64,000 bases of DNA from Anadara kagoshimensis. Lineage: Eukaryota; Mollusca; Bivalvia; Arcoida; Arcidae. The notes beneath the pieces are model-generated. The model worked only from the letters and a program-made list of their open reading frames with translations, had not been told where the DNA came from and did no database searches. Shown one piece after another: positions 1 through 15,200 of this stretch. The translations under genes were made by a program, and so were the position numbers. The DNA lies in NCBI GenBank assembly GCA_021292105.1, contig CM037864.1:10959898-11023897 (forward strand). The letters are read 5' to 3'. Numbering within the stretch: position 1 is the stretch's first letter; the number at the start of each line of letters is the position of its first letter.

Positions 1-50
1 CTGTGAACGACCGAGGCCTCACATTCTCTTCATTTTGGCAGATGATTTAG
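1..50 (+). CDS. Sulfatase exon 1 of window (truncated by window edge)
   Basis: Reads C-E-R-P-R-P-H-I-L-F-I-L-A-D-D-L, with one base of the following Gly codon. It holds the first strand and the DD metal ligands of the sulfatase core. The donor is GTATGG at 51. The reading frame is open to the window edge, so the true exon start lies outside. Confidence 0.88.
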   Translation, partial: VNDRGLTFSSFWQMI

Positions 51-3000
51 GTATGGGATTTTTAAAAAAATTATTTATTATTTATTTATTTATTTATTAT
101 TTATTTATTTAAATCATGTGTGTATTTTGGAGTTAAAAACCATTTTCCCTTAATATTTTCAGTAATTTGTGAATTCATATATTTTTTCTGATAGTATTTT
201 TTGATTTATCAATAACTATAAATTTATTTATTTATTTATCCGATAGAAAATGTGGTATGCTCTTGCAAAGCAACATTTTTTTTTTTTTTTTTTTTTTTTT
301 TGCAAAATTGGAACGATTGCAACACGACCAACAGTAGTGCGTGTTTTTTTTTTTTTTATCATTATTATTTATTATTATTTTTAAATTATTTTAAGTTTTT
401 AATATTTTATTTTATTCCATTTTTAAAGTTTTATATTTATTATTAAATATTATTATTAAAAAAAAACAAAACAAACATCTTCACCATATTCAAATAATTT
501 GTAATTCGGGTATGGATATTAATAAAAATTGAATTATCGCGTCAGTAAAGAGATTTACTTGAAGTGCCATGCGATAATTTGTTTTAAAATGAATGAATGA
601 CCAATGCAGTAAAAACAGATTAAACCGGGTTTTACCGGTTCTCTATCTACTGTAAAAATAATTTTCTTTACTATAAGGCGTATATTATAAACAGCTGATT
701 TAAAAGTATCCCATTCACCGACAAACTATATACATGACGTGTATATAAACCTCATTTACCGTTTAATGGGTCCTTACGACCTTCCCATACAAATCTTAAC
801 ACACGGTAAAACTAACTTGTTCTGCGTATATATCTGACACATCTTAACCCCAAAATATCATAATTATGTTCTGAAGAAATGTGTTTTATCTTTCGTGACG
901 TTTTACGTATGTGTTAGGAGGGTGCCGTGACCCAGTTCTACTGACACAGTTTATGAATATTTGTCGACAGAAGCTTGTAAAGTAATAAAACAGATTTTTG
1001 TAATTTATTACAAATGGGAAAAGGAATTCGGTCACGACGCGGTCTTTTTTCCCATACTCTTAGTGCATTAAGGCTACAGGGGAGCACTGAGATTTATGAT
1101 AAAATAATAATAAAAAAAATACCCATGGTGAATAAAAAAAAGTACAATTTTTTGGATATATATATATATATGTACGTCTCGATATAAGCGTATTATTCTT
1201 GACTGGGACGTAAAACCCGTTCAATAATTTTACATGTATATGTGCCATATTTTGTAATGAATCTGCCCCCTGTAAAAGTAGAAGCATACAAAGAGCTTTC
1301 TTCTGAGTAAATTGCAGATGTGCAAGTACTTAAGATAATTAATAAGTGCATCCTACAGTAACACTTTAAACATTGAGAAAGGGCGATATATTAACATACC
1401 ACGTGAAGATAAACTGAAAAATGCGATAAAAGCGTGGTAGAGGACCAATTCCATTTATCTTACAATGCTCTTGCTACAGTGACTTACGCCAAAAGTTCAT
1501 TAAGCCATATTATTTGAAGAAGCCATCTTCTTTTAAACAGCTGGTGCAGCATCTGAGCTGTGAAAATGTGAAACAACTGAGACATTTGGGCGCTTTTCTA
1601 ACTCAAGCTTGCAAGCGCCGGGAAATCACATAAGTTTATTTGATAATATGTTCATCCACCACTAATTTTTACAATACATTCACAAAATGTACTTAAAATA
1701 TATATTATATATTACTTATGCTAATATCCGCCATACATGTAAATATAATATGCAGTGTGCTTACAGCTTACAGTAATAAAACTGAATTGAATTGAAAAGT
1801 CATAAAACAGAGGGAAAGACTTCCATTTGTACCCTCCACTAAAATTTTAATTTTGACTAAAAAAAGACTAAAAATGACTAAAAATGACGGAATCAAACAA
1901 TTTTGAACATCCTCGAGAAATAATTTTTCAAAATTTTTGCATAGAATTTAATGGGGGGGGGGGGGGGGGGGGAGGGGTACAAAAGGAAGTCTTACCAAGC
2001 AGAGTAGGTTGGTTAATTTTTCGGAGAGATATATCTGATCTGACCAAAATTATTACTGATATACAGAAAATTATTTTAAAAGCTCGGTACATTTTCAATA
2101 TTTGCTGTGTGTTTTTACAGCATTTAGCAATGATATTTTATTCACCACAAAGTGCTTAACACGATCCTATTCCCATTCTGAAAAACATAGAAAATCTTTC
2201 TCTTACTTTTTGCATCTAGGCTGGAATGATGTGGGATGGCACAACCCGGAAGTCCATACTCCTAATTTGGATCACCTTGCCAGAAATGGTGTTATACTTA
2301 ACAATTCCTATGTCCATCCAGTATGCACGCCGTAAGTATTTTTTTTTTAATAAAGTGTGGAAATGTTAAACACGCAGTCTGTACAAAAGCAGACATTTTA
2401 GTAGCTGAATGATAATATAAACTTGAATTCAGAATTATTGAACAAAAAATGAATAATTGCGAGGTCAGCTCAATGAAATAAAACACACACAAACACACAC
2501 ACACATACCGGTCCATGGTCAAATCATAATCCCAAAAGTAAAGTATAAACTTTGAAAATTGGCAAATTAAGTTTAATCTCGCGAACTTTCACCAGGACAA
2601 GGGAAGTAAGACCGAGTGCTCCAGAAGTGAAGGAAACCCCTGTCTGGCAAGCTAAACCTTCTAAGTGTGTAAACAAAATTGAAAATGAAAGAAACATTAG
2701 ACGTCAAAATTAACATATCCAGGGTTATTTTGGATACGGAGACATTATACTTATCGACATGTTTTTTAATCCTACTAGTACATGTATTGTTATTGTATAC
2801 ATTGACTGACTTTTGACGACAAATTAAGACTAACACGTAATACACCAGATGCAACTTTTTGCCAATCAACTGGTTATGCTAACTGAGCTTTAGACAATTG
2901 GGACCAGTTGCTTAGGATAAAATGAAAATTTGCAATGCCGCAAGGATAGTTCATAATTAGGACTATGATTTTTTCAATAAGAATTTAAGAACAGCTAAGT

Positions 3001-5563
3001 TAATATTATCCTAAGCCACAAGAAAACCCATAATGTCTCTTTCAAGTGTTGGTTAAAGGTATGCATATAATTTTATGGATAAATTCTGTATTTTCAGATC
3101 ACGTAATGCCTTTATGACGGGAGTGTATCCATTCCGTGTAGGACTACAGGTAAGAAAATAAATTTCATTCATCCATTTCTTCATTTACTGCTGTACATGC
3201 TATTGGGATCTTAAATATAATTATGTTTTTCTATTGCCATCGTTTCGATGTTACACAATATGGAGCGTCATCTTTTTCATCCGTAGTGCCCGTGCAAAAC
3301 AACAGCGAACTGACGACTTTTCGTACACTGGTATTCACCCGAATGGAATTCGAACCTACGTGGTGGGAGGTTTTCGACCACTTGGCCACTAAAACCTATA
3401 TTTGGTAAATACTAAACCAACCACGTCACTATGAAACACTCTTGATAAACGTCAACGTGTATTTTTGCCAACGCATTACATACAGTTTAACAATGTGTAC
3501 TTTGCAAAAACCAGAACAACCAAAAATACGCTACAGCAGTTGCAGCAACCGCAACAACAATAATAAGAAGAAATAATAAAGGAGACATAACTGAAACAAC
3601 TATTTACAACCTTGGTTAAAAACTCTTTTATTTAGAGGGCAAACGGGTCTTAATGATAAAGCGGTATCCAGTGTTGTTCATTGCTTTCATACAAAAGATG
3701 CCTTTCGAAAGATTAACATCAAGTTAACGGATCAGTGGCGAATCGGGAAATCAATTCGGCCTCTTGGCAGCTATAATTATCTCGAAACCTTTTCGGCAGC
3801 TACTATCTACCTCTAGGCAGCTTTTCGGCCACTAGCTAAAGATATCTCGACAATCGTGCTTCGTCTTCTTTTGATTAAATAGACGTTAATTATAAATTGG
3901 CAGGTTTGTATTTATACATGTATGTTGTTAGCATATTTCGAAACCCTATCTCGGTGACATCAGAGAACACGTCCTGTGACAAAGTTAGTGCTACACAAAA
4001 TCCAAAATTCTGTCAGAATTGCCAAAACGGACGTATTTACATTACAGACCTGTCGAAAGTTTAACGCTGTACTAACGTGAAGGAGACGACTCTCGACTGT
4101 CGAGAGCCTCAGATATGGATAGCTAGAGGCCGAAACGCTGCCGTATAATATAGATAGCTTACGTCGAGATATGGATCGAGGTGAGTTGCCGACCTGACAC
4201 TGATTCGTTAGCTTAGTGTTAAACTTTCGACAGTTTTTGTTTTGTTGGTGGCCTACAAATGTGCTAGCATTAAAACAACAACATTCTTCACTTAACAAAT
4301 AACATAATATCCGGTATCATATACCAACATCCTTATGTTATTCTCGGAAGTTAAGTAACACAAGTATCGGATGTATGGGAGCATTCTTATCAGAATACAT
4401 TTCATTTCCGTTCCCATAGTTTCATATTTTTCTCTTTACCACCTTTTGATTTTACATGTGACGTGGCGGGTGTACATGTAACCAGCTAGAGAAGATGTGC
4501 TTAAACTTCCGGTGCACCTGGGCTCACTTCCCTGGTGGAAGTTCGCGTTTTCAACTTTTGTCAGTTTTCAAAGTCAATATTTTGTTTTTTGAGATTATGA
4601 TTTGAACACGAATCAGCCTGTGGGGATTATACTCCCGAAGGATTATAGTTCGGGATTATCTCTTATAACATTATACAACGTATAATATTCTCGTCGCCTA
4701 GCTTCGCTAATCCCAGTCGGGCAAATTAAAAATGATTACCCCATTTCCCCACTCTTCTCCGCTCTAATGTGACATTGGCAGTTTAATTGCGTTACTGCCG
4801 TGTTACAAATACTTTTTTGTGATATTTTTTATCAAAAACTAAAAATTTAGCTAAAACTGAATAAGTTAAGTGCATATAAGTACTAGTACCAAATAAAAAA
4901 CAAACAAACTAATTACTTTCCGAATCACAATCCAGAAGCAAAGTAAAAACATTGGAACTGGCAAGTTAGGTTAGACACGTGAACTTCCACCAGGGAAGTG
5001 AGGCCGTATGCTCCGGAAGGGTAACCATCTCCTGTTTAGCTAGCTACACCCGCCACGTGTGTAATAATAGTATGAAATTCATTCATTTGTGTGTTGTGAG
5101 AATTAAAAATTGACCGTTATTGACCCTTTTGTACTCCAATTCAGGTAACTGGACCTACGAACTTATGTTTCAAAGTTCAAGTAGGTCAGCAATGAAAGTT
5201 CCATTGTTGTTTTTGGACCAGTCTTGATCTTTGTGATATGTAAAGGTTATTGGTCCCAGCTTAACTAAAGTCTGGCTTTGAACTCGAAATTTGAATAATT
5301 TTGTTAGGTTTTCAAGATATTCGCGAATTTAAGGTGTCGTTTTGAAGATCATTTTAAGCTTATAAAATCTATGTTGTATTTTTTTTATGTAGATCGTCAA
5401 AACTTGCCAGATTTAAGTTAAGGGAAATCTTAGTTAAGAAATGATTTTAAAACTTAGACCTGTATTTGTATTTATAATTAGAATAGTTAAAATTTATTTA
5501 AAAATGATGTTTTTTAATTTCACCTATTTCTATTCAGAACTGTAAAATTGATTGTTTTTGTTT

Positions 5564-5600
<37 letters not shown>

Positions 5601-6256
5601 CAGGACGGTAATGATTGAGTTTTTTATTTTCACATTGTTTTAACTTGTCATATACCATTATTTAAAAAAATTTAATCATAAAATACATTAAAAACGGTAT
5701 GTGACAATATATTGTATATAAACCATTTTTTTAATGTACTTATGATTAAATTAAAAAAACGGTATATGACATACTCATATTGTAATTTTTTAAGTATTTC
5801 ATTTAGCAAATTAAAATTTATAATTTGACAGTAAGACCTTATTTTTGTTTATTTTCACATTTTTTCTTTGTCCACAGAATGGTGTCATCGGAGCACAGGA
5901 ACGTAAATACATACCAGAGAATATACCAACATTACCGGAGAGACTTAAATCGGTGGGATATGCAACCCACATGGTTGGCAAGTAGGTACAATATTTATAT
6001 TGTGACTAAAAATATCGACCTGTCAAAACTATGAAATAAATTATATTTCAAGTGGCCAGTTGGTCAGTTTAAGGGCTTATCGCCTGTTCTATGACCTTCT
6101 ATGAACTGTATTGTTAGTGTCAACCAACGGGGTATTTGATGACTAAGCATTTACATTTTTATCATTTGGAACAAATTTGCCGTTATCAAAATAATTCAAC
6201 GGGTAATAACTATCCTCTAAAACACACCTGTGAAAGAATTTTGGTTTTTATTCAAG

Positions 6257-6296
<40 letters not shown>

Positions 6297-9200
6297 GCGC
6301 GCGCGCGATTATTAATGTTAACTTTTTTTCTATTTTTTAAACTTTTTTTTTTGGTACTTTAACTTTTTGTTTAAAAATTTTACAAAAAAAAGCAATCAAA
6401 TTAATTGTCGTTGAAAAACATATGCTTTGCTATAGGTAATGCAACTAAAACAGAAAATACAATTTTTATGAAAGAAAAAGGCAATCAAGACAAACTGTAA
6501 TTGGCAGTTTTATTATATAGAATTGAAGGAAATAATATAACTAGTAAAAAAACGCGAAAAAACATTAGCTTAAATAATATAAATGTGTTCAACTGTGAAA
6601 TCTAGAGTTACACTATCAGTATGTCCTGTAAATAGCCGTATCGGTCAATAAGTCCGGTAACTAGTTTAGTTCACTGGTTTGCGGATTAGTCCGGCCAAAT
6701 AGTATGTTGTTGACCTTTGGATCATGTTAAGATAATCTCGTATCATAATGTATATTGTACATGATTGTTTAGGACGGGTGGGGGAGGGGGCAGGGGAAGG
6801 CTTTGGTTCTTGTGCTGAGTTCATGTGATCTGGCTTCATGCTGTAAACGTATTTATTTTAGCGGTTTACTAATTTTTGCTGATTTCGCGCTCGTTTGTTT
6901 TGCGCGAAAATTAATACCAAGCTTTAATTATATTATGCTTATTGTGTTAAAGTGCATATTTTAAAAAAATGCAAAAATTTAACTACGCGGATATGTCTAA
7001 ATTTGCTATACCGCAAAAATAAATACACGCGAAATTAAGTACGTTTACAGTAAAAGGCCGTTGACGACGTTCTATTTTTTTTTTTTTTTGCCGAGTTCTT
7101 GCGACCTGGCTACACGTTTTTCATTATCTTTGTATTGGTTTTCGACATTTTGCAATTTTAGTACCTTTGAAATCATGTATTGAATGTTAAATTAAAACTA
7201 TAAATATTATATATATATATATATAATTGGAATAACATGGTTTGAATAAACTACTGATGGAACATAATTAAACTACAGCACAGACCTGTCGAAAGATTAA
7301 CACCGAAGTAACGAATGCGATCGAAATTCGACTCGCAAGTGACAGAAATATGGACCATACGTGGTCAAAAGCTATAAAGAAATAGATTGCGTGGCAGAAC
7401 AGGAGGTGCTTACCCTTCCAGAGCACGCGGCCTCACTTACCTTACTTGTCAATTCCAAAGTTTTTACTTTGTTTCTAGATTGTGATTAGGACATGGATTA
7501 GTTTCATATACCATTTTTTGAATTTAATCATAATATTGTCATATACCATTTTTTGAATGTATTTTATAATTAAATTCAAAAAATGGTATATGACAGTATG
7601 TTTGTTTTAGATTGCACCTGTCGAAAAACTTCCGAGTTAACGAAGTGAGTTGAACTGCCTTTTTGGCGCTGATTTGTTAGCTAAGTGTCAAACTTTCGAC
7701 GGGTCTATACTGTACGTCCCTTTATTGTTTTTTAATTATTTTTCAGATGGCATCTAGGGTTCTGTAACTGGAAGTACACACCGACAGGACGAGGGTTCGA
7801 TAGTTTTTTGGGTTTCTATACTGGTGCACAAGATTATTACACGCACACAAGAAGTAATTTCAATTTTATATTTACAATGGAGGTTTCCAGTGTACCACGT
7901 GGTCAATACCCCTTTTTGAAAAAAGGTTCAGTCGAAATTTCCCGGAATAAAGTCATTTTTACGGTAAAACATGAACCGTTTTCATCCCAAATGGGAATAA
8001 CTGTTCTGCAGAAACGTTATTGGTATCACGTGGAACACTGGTTAACCACATTTTCATTGTTTCTCCTTTTATGACACATATTAAGCAACTGTATGCCATA
8101 GTGTTATACAATAATATAATAATATAATAGATAATAATTGACGTCATCATGTAAATACGTCATTAACTTGTTACGGCAAATCCCTACCGTCACAAATAGA
8201 TGTTGGAAAATACTTTCCCACGTTCCGTTTTATTATCAAGTTCAACATTCAATCAATATACTTTTAATTTTTACACCAAAATGCGATTTTGTCGAAGTAG
8301 TTAGTAATATAATTATAGACAGACTGAACAAGGCTGGGGCTGTCTAGTTACTTATTATGGAATGTACCTATGTCTGTTTACCAGAGGCGTAGATAGGAGC
8401 GAATTATAACAGAGGCAAAACAGATAGAAGCGCCGAAATGAAGGGGTGCGGGTCATGCTCCCCCGGAACAATTTGAAGAAAAATGGCATTAAATGGTGCA
8501 TTCCAGGAATACTTGAACCCGATATTTACTGTTCATTCCATGTTCATATACATTGGCAAAACAAAACTCGATCGAACTTCATATACGGTTAAACAAATAA
8601 AATAACTTACTTAGTAACTCAAGTTTTACTGGATATTTTCATTTAGTAAGTCGTCAAATGAATGATCAATACCACCGCAATCGGACCATTAGTCTGTTTG
8701 CTTTATTTGCTTGCCATAAATTCACCAAAAAATTGCCAGAACCGTCGCCCTAATTGTTTTTTTTATTATTGTTCCAAACTTTTGTTTCGCTTTATCTTTA
8801 TTTATGATTACCTTTTATTATTTTCCTCAACTTGTGTTTGTCTTTATTGTTATTAATGATAATGTTTCACTATTGCCTCCAACTTGTGTTTCTTTTTATT
8901 GTTATTAATGATAACTTTTCACCATTGTTCCCAACTTGTGTTTCTTTTTATTGTTATTAATGATAACTTTTCATCATTGTTTCCAACTTGTGTTTGTCTT
9001 TATTAATATTGATGATAATGTTTCACAATTGTTCACACCTTGTGTTTCTTTTTATTATTATTGATGATAACTTTTCACCATTGTTTCCAACTTGTGTTTC
9101 TTTTTTATTGTTATTAATGATAACTTTTCACCTTTGTGTCCAACTTGTGTTTCTTTTTATTATTATTGCTGATAATGTTTCATCGTTGTTTCCAAATTGT

Positions 9201-12200
9201 GTTTGTCTTTTTTTTGTTTAATTGTTGTCTAAGGTTATAAATCCTTTCTTCTTCTGTTACAGGAGGTGTTTACGATTTTAGATTCAAAAACACTATTTAC
9301 TATCATACAGTATCATACAGACTTGTTTTAATCTCAGAAATGTTGAAAAATTAGAAATCTTTTTTAGATTAAATTGATGTGTGTCAGTCATCTTTTATAT
9401 TATATTTAAACACGAATGCGTAATTGCAGAAATTTATTCTAATAGAGATTACTATCTTAGATTTTATGGCCGTCATCACAGTATTGTTGATAAGTTTGAT
9501 GTCTCTATTTCTTTTTTAATGTTATTAATGATAACTTTTCACCATTGTGTCCAACTTGTGTTTCTTTTTATTATTATTGATAATAATGTTTCATCATTGT
9601 TTCCAAATTGTGTTTGTCTTTTTTTGTTTAATTGTTGTCAAAGGTTATAAATCCTTTTTTCTTCTGTTACAGAAGGTGTTTACGATTTCAGATTCAATAA
9701 CACTATTTACTATCCCAGAGAAAACCAGTATTCTACGGTAAGTAACAATCACCATGTTTCAAAAACTCTAGAATCTGTAAGGACCAAAATTACAGTCATG
9801 AGGTCCTTCGGAAGGGACCTTTAAAACGAATGTTCCGTGTCACGACAGGCGTGGCATGTTAAAGAACCCTCCCTGCAAATTGACCTAAGCGCACTGTAAA
9901 GGCAAAAACTTCTGCTATTTCACCAATAGCTGGTGACGTCTCGATATATAAAGTGAAATATTCTCCACATCCACCTAGAAATTGCAAGTCGCAGATTTTG
10001 TTTTTGTTGTACCTAGTCGTTGACTAATATTGGCAAACCAAGTTAAAGTGAGCAAACACATTTTGAAATCATGTTTCCATGGCAACCGACCTTAACGGAC
10101 AAAAAATAACATGGATTGCAGGGTTGCTGAAAAGTATTCTAGAAATTTCTACCCAATTTAAAAATACTGTAGTCACAGACGCAAAAAATGAATTAAGTTG
10201 CAACGAATTTTTAAAAAATAACAATAATTAGCACCTCAAATGGATCAAATTAGACCGAATTATCTGCCCTTACGATGGTAAGAAATGTTCGATACCATAC
10301 CATGTCTTACCATGCCTTGCCATCGTTGAGGCAGATAATTCAGCCTAGCATCAACATGACTAGAAATACATACATCAACACCACAGGAAACACAATACCT
10401 GAAATTAAAAATACTGTTTTACAAAAGTTTAAAAAGGAAATATACGCTTATATATTTATTAACGATATGTTTCTTTTATTTACAGAAAACCTATGCAAAA
10501 AGAGCCATAGATATTTTCAGAAATTCTGACCCAAAGAAAGAGCCAATATTTTTATATCTCTCATTCCAGGCTGTGCATACTCCGTTACAGGTAAGTAATG
10601 TCTTAGTAGCGAGCATCACAGGAAGTGCTTCATCTTTCTGGAGCACACAGTCTCACTTTCCTGGTGGAAGTTCTCGTGCTTAACTTTATTTGTCAGTTTC
10701 AAAGTTTTTACTTTGATTTTAGATTGTTATCTGGACATGGGTCAGTATGGTTATCTATGGTGAAAAATGTTGCAGACATTGCTAACTTCTAGGCTAGAGG
10801 ATGGACTATTTAAGTGCTAAAGAATGTATTTAGTTATATCGAAGAATTTATGGTAACCGATTCGATGGTCACATCTAAACAAACTGAAATGGCAAATAAT
10901 TGTGTTAACATTGGTTCTTGTTCATGAAACTCTTTTGCAGAACCGTCTTTTCTGAAACAAACATACCAATCCATGTCAAAACTACAATCCGAAAGCATTG
11001 TTGAAACTTTGAAAACTGGCATATAAAGTAAAATACGTAAACTTCTACCGGGGAAGTGAGAACGGGTGCTCCAGAAGGGTAAGCACCTCCTGTTAAGATA
11101 GCTCCACTAGCCACAAGTAGATGAAATTGAGAATAAAAAAAATCGAAATTGTAATTAGATAAAAGTATTTTGGTAAGTACAGCCCTGTTTCATGATCAAA
11201 CGCGTTTTAATAACTGTTTTATTTAATGCAGTTTAGAGCAAGCAAAAACTGTTCTCCGTGTTAAATTTGCAATAATTTCAATTTTGTTTAAAATGTCTGA
11301 CGTCCTATTTAAACCTACTTAATTACACCAGGTTTAAAAATATCCCACCAATATAACCGACATTTGTGTGCTACATCCTCAAGAAGCATGCTTGTCAGAA
11401 AAGCTTTATTGTATTCAATATCATATATATTTTTTCTTACAACACTGAATAACATTCGAGGTAGGTAATATAGAGCCACGTGTCGAATGGAATGCACTTA
11501 TCTGTACTGAAAATTCCTTGGTGACCGGCTAGATGAACATCTCCAATCTAACAGAGATTTAAAATAATTTTTAACATTGTTAATTATTGTTCAGATTCGT
11601 CAAAAAGTTTTCAGAAGCTGAATTATTTATATTGAAACAGAATTTATGCAGAACCTTGTTAAATCTGGTGAGAAGACTCGCCAAACTCAACATACAGATA
11701 TATAGATGACGTTCTGTCTCTTAACAATCCTAAATTTGGAGACTATGTAAATGCTATCTATCCTAGTGAGCTTGAAATAAAAGACACGACTGATTCCTCA
11801 AGATCTGCTTATACCTGAATTATGCAAATTAGCACACGAAAGGCTACATTTGAAACTTTATGACAAACGTGAAGACTTCAATTTTTCTATTGTCAACTTT
11901 CCTGTATTATGCAGCAATATACCTGCTTCTCCTTGTTAATGGTGTTTTTGTTTCCCAATTAATACGCTATGGTAGAGCTTGTTCCCACTACGTGGACTTT
12001 GTACAACGAAGTAGGCTGCTTGCAAATAAATTGTTGACTCGGGGATATTGCAAGCCTAGGCTTATCAAGGCCCTCAAAAAGTTTTATGACTGTCATCACA
12101 GTTTTGTTGATAAGTTTGATGTCTCTGTGTCCAGGATTGCCCTGGATATATTTGACGTCTCATCGTTCCATGTTCCTTTCACACAATTTTGATTACACAC

Positions 12201-15200
12201 TTGGCGTGTGTAGCTAGCTAAACAGGAGGTGCTTACCCTTCCGAAGCACCCGGCCTTACTTCCCTGGTGGAAGTTCACATGTCTAACCTAACTTGTCAGT
12301 TCCAAAGTTTTTACTTTGCTTCTGGATTGTGATTCGGACATGGATTAGCATGTTTGTTTTTTATTTACGCAATATTGAGCAAGTGTAACATTTACTTTGT
12401 AATATAAATCAGTCTTCTAAAATTTGTTTTGTTGATTAAAGAAGCTTTAGGCGGCCCTGAATTCATTCAAGTTTCTTTTAATAAGTATAAAATTGACCAT
12501 TTCAATTTTGGCACAAATGTCTGTTTGATCTTGATAAATGAATAATATATTGCTTAAGCTAAACAATGCCGAAATAGCGCCCAGTATTAATATGCTGTTA
12601 TTCATTTTAGGTTCCTAAAAGATATGAAAATATGTACAAACACGTCAAAAATGAACAAAGGAGAAAATATTTAGGTAAGTCAAAAATGAACAACAGAGAA
12701 AATTTTTAGGGAAGCCAAAAATGAACAAAGGAGATAATATCTAGGTAAGTCAAAAATGAACTCAGGAGAAACTATCTAGGCAAGTCAAAATTGATAAAGG
12801 AGAAAATTTTTAAGTACGTGCATTCTGGTCTATATCTACATGCATATTCTATAATCCTTACTAAATGTAGTGTATTACGGTCAAAGGGACATAACTCTAT
12901 TGTACCTATCATATGGTCTCAAGTTGTAACACGAAGTTTGGACATTAAAAGCAGATGTGCATGTTATAGAACTTGTGTTTTATTACGTTATTATGAAGTT
13001 GTTATAATCCAAAGATTTGTGTTCATAATTCACCAAAAATGATTCAGTAACCTAGTTTAAAATGGGGTAAGATATGACCTATTGTCCGCTGTGAATTATC
13101 AGTTCCTGTCCATATCCGTCAATATTTAAAAAATCCTTTAGCGTAATTTAGTACCTGGGTAGGCATGGCTTTGATAGAGTTCATTTTATTGATATTGAAA
13201 CTGATCATTTTTGATTTAATTTTACATATATTTATGTAATTGTAGGAATGGTGACTGCCATGGACGAAGCTATTGGAGAAGTAGTTAAAGCTACAAAGAA
13301 GTACAGATTTATGAAGAACCTTTTACTGGTCTTCACCTCAGATGTAAGTACTGTCAGTGTTGGTCTGTTTGTGACAGTGAAGTTACGTTTTTCCATTGAA
13401 AAATCAAATAAATCTGAATACAAATTGATAATGTTCACTTACTTGTACCTAGTCGTAACAGGAAATCTGTTTGCGCATCCGTGATATTTTTTCCGCATGT
13501 GATCTCCGGCCTGTGTATTATTCGACGATATACCACGGGTAAATGTTGATCATTTCAATGCTAACATGACTATGATAAATTGAAATAGACATTGCAAACT
13601 CTTTTTTCGGAGGTACATTTTACTATCTATTTGCAAAAATGTCAATTGAAACAATTCGGCTGTTGAGAATACCTCAATTGAAATAAATGATTTTTTAAAG
13701 GAGCACGTCACTAAAACAGAACAGCGATGGGTATATCGTTTGTTATACCACGACTGGCTCTCTTCATGTTTCATATAAAAGAAAATGCTGGTCATGTTAA
13801 TATTTTTATTTTGATGTGCACTAATATACAATATATCAATATATAATAGGTCGAAATATCACAAAAATCCACTTTTGCACGTAACGTCCCTCTGAGAATC
13901 GAACCTGGACTTTTTGGGATGATAAACAAGTGTTCTACAATAGAGCTCGAAGATCTGGACCAGAAAGTCTCAATAGTTAAACAATTTTAGCTCAACACTT
14001 CGTATAGAACAATGTATTATCTTGTAGAATGGTGGAGCTGCTAGTATTGCTGGGAATAACCTTCCACTTCGTGGTACTAAAGGATCTTTGTGGGAAGGTG
14101 GTACTAGAGTACCCACTATAGTTTACAGCAAAACGTTGATTAAGAAAAGACAATACGTAAACAACGAGTAAGTTTACTTTGTTTTCACAATTTTGGTCCA
14201 CTGATAAGACATTAACACTGGCATAATATGAAATTACCTTTAGTCCTTATTTAGTTACTGCTCATAATGTATTTCATATGCAACGTTTAGGATTTTAATA
14301 CATTTTTAAGGCGTTTCTGCTTATGTTTTATTGTGCATTTGTTTTACAATGAATATGCTATCGCAGATCTTGTTCCCAATAGGTAACTGTAAACAACAAA
14401 GCAAGCCGCTTACAGATATATTGTTGATGCAAAGATAATGCAGGCATAAGCTTATTAAGACTTTTAAGGTGGTTTGTGGCCGTCATCACAATATCGTTGA
14501 AAAGTATGTTGTCTCTGCATCAAAAATTATCCTGGATATATTTGACGTCCCATGGTTCAATGTTCCTTTCATTCTCAATTTTGATTAAAAAAATGGCGGG
14601 TGCTTTCCGTTAAAGAGAACCCGACCTTATTTCCCCATGTGGAAATTTTCTTGTTTAACTTAATTTGTCTGTTTTCGAAGTTTTGAATTTGCCTTTGGGA
14701 TTGTGATTTTGACATTGGTTGGTGTGTTTTTGAAAGGAAAAGAATTTCGTCGTTGGTTTTAATTTAAGTTGGATATAAGTCTTGTTTTGAAGTTTAAAAC
14801 GTGTGATGGATGCCCCGCTGACTTTAAGTAGAATGTTCTGTTGTCTGGTCAAAGACGGGCTGTTTATAATCAGTTGCCCAAATATGTGTTTGTGTTTTCT
14901 TATGCTTAAGTTTATTTGTGTGTTTCTATCATTACTTGTTTTGTTGGTCGTTATAGTTATTCAGTCACATATGATTATCTAGATGTTCTCTAAGTAATTT
15001 ATAACATTGCTATGTGTTCTGTCGCCTAAGAAAGTTTAGTAAAATGTTCAAACGTTTGCAGGCCTCTAAATGTAGTTTGTGAGTTGTAAGATAGTTTGAC
15101 ATGCTTCGACAATGATGTTTCATACTTACTTATAGCTGTTTTGGCGCAATACCATTGCTACACATAGTTATCTCCCTTTATACAATGCTGATTGCCACAG

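Noticed and set aside
7854..8074. Extension of exon 5 reading frame into intron 5
   Set aside because: The residues are unlike any sulfatase, and the correct continuation (KGVYDFRF) is at 9673.
8988..9221. Repeated hydrophobic peptide with FLFIIIDDN units
   Set aside because: Intronic 51-bp minisatellite kept open by chance because 51 is divisible by three.
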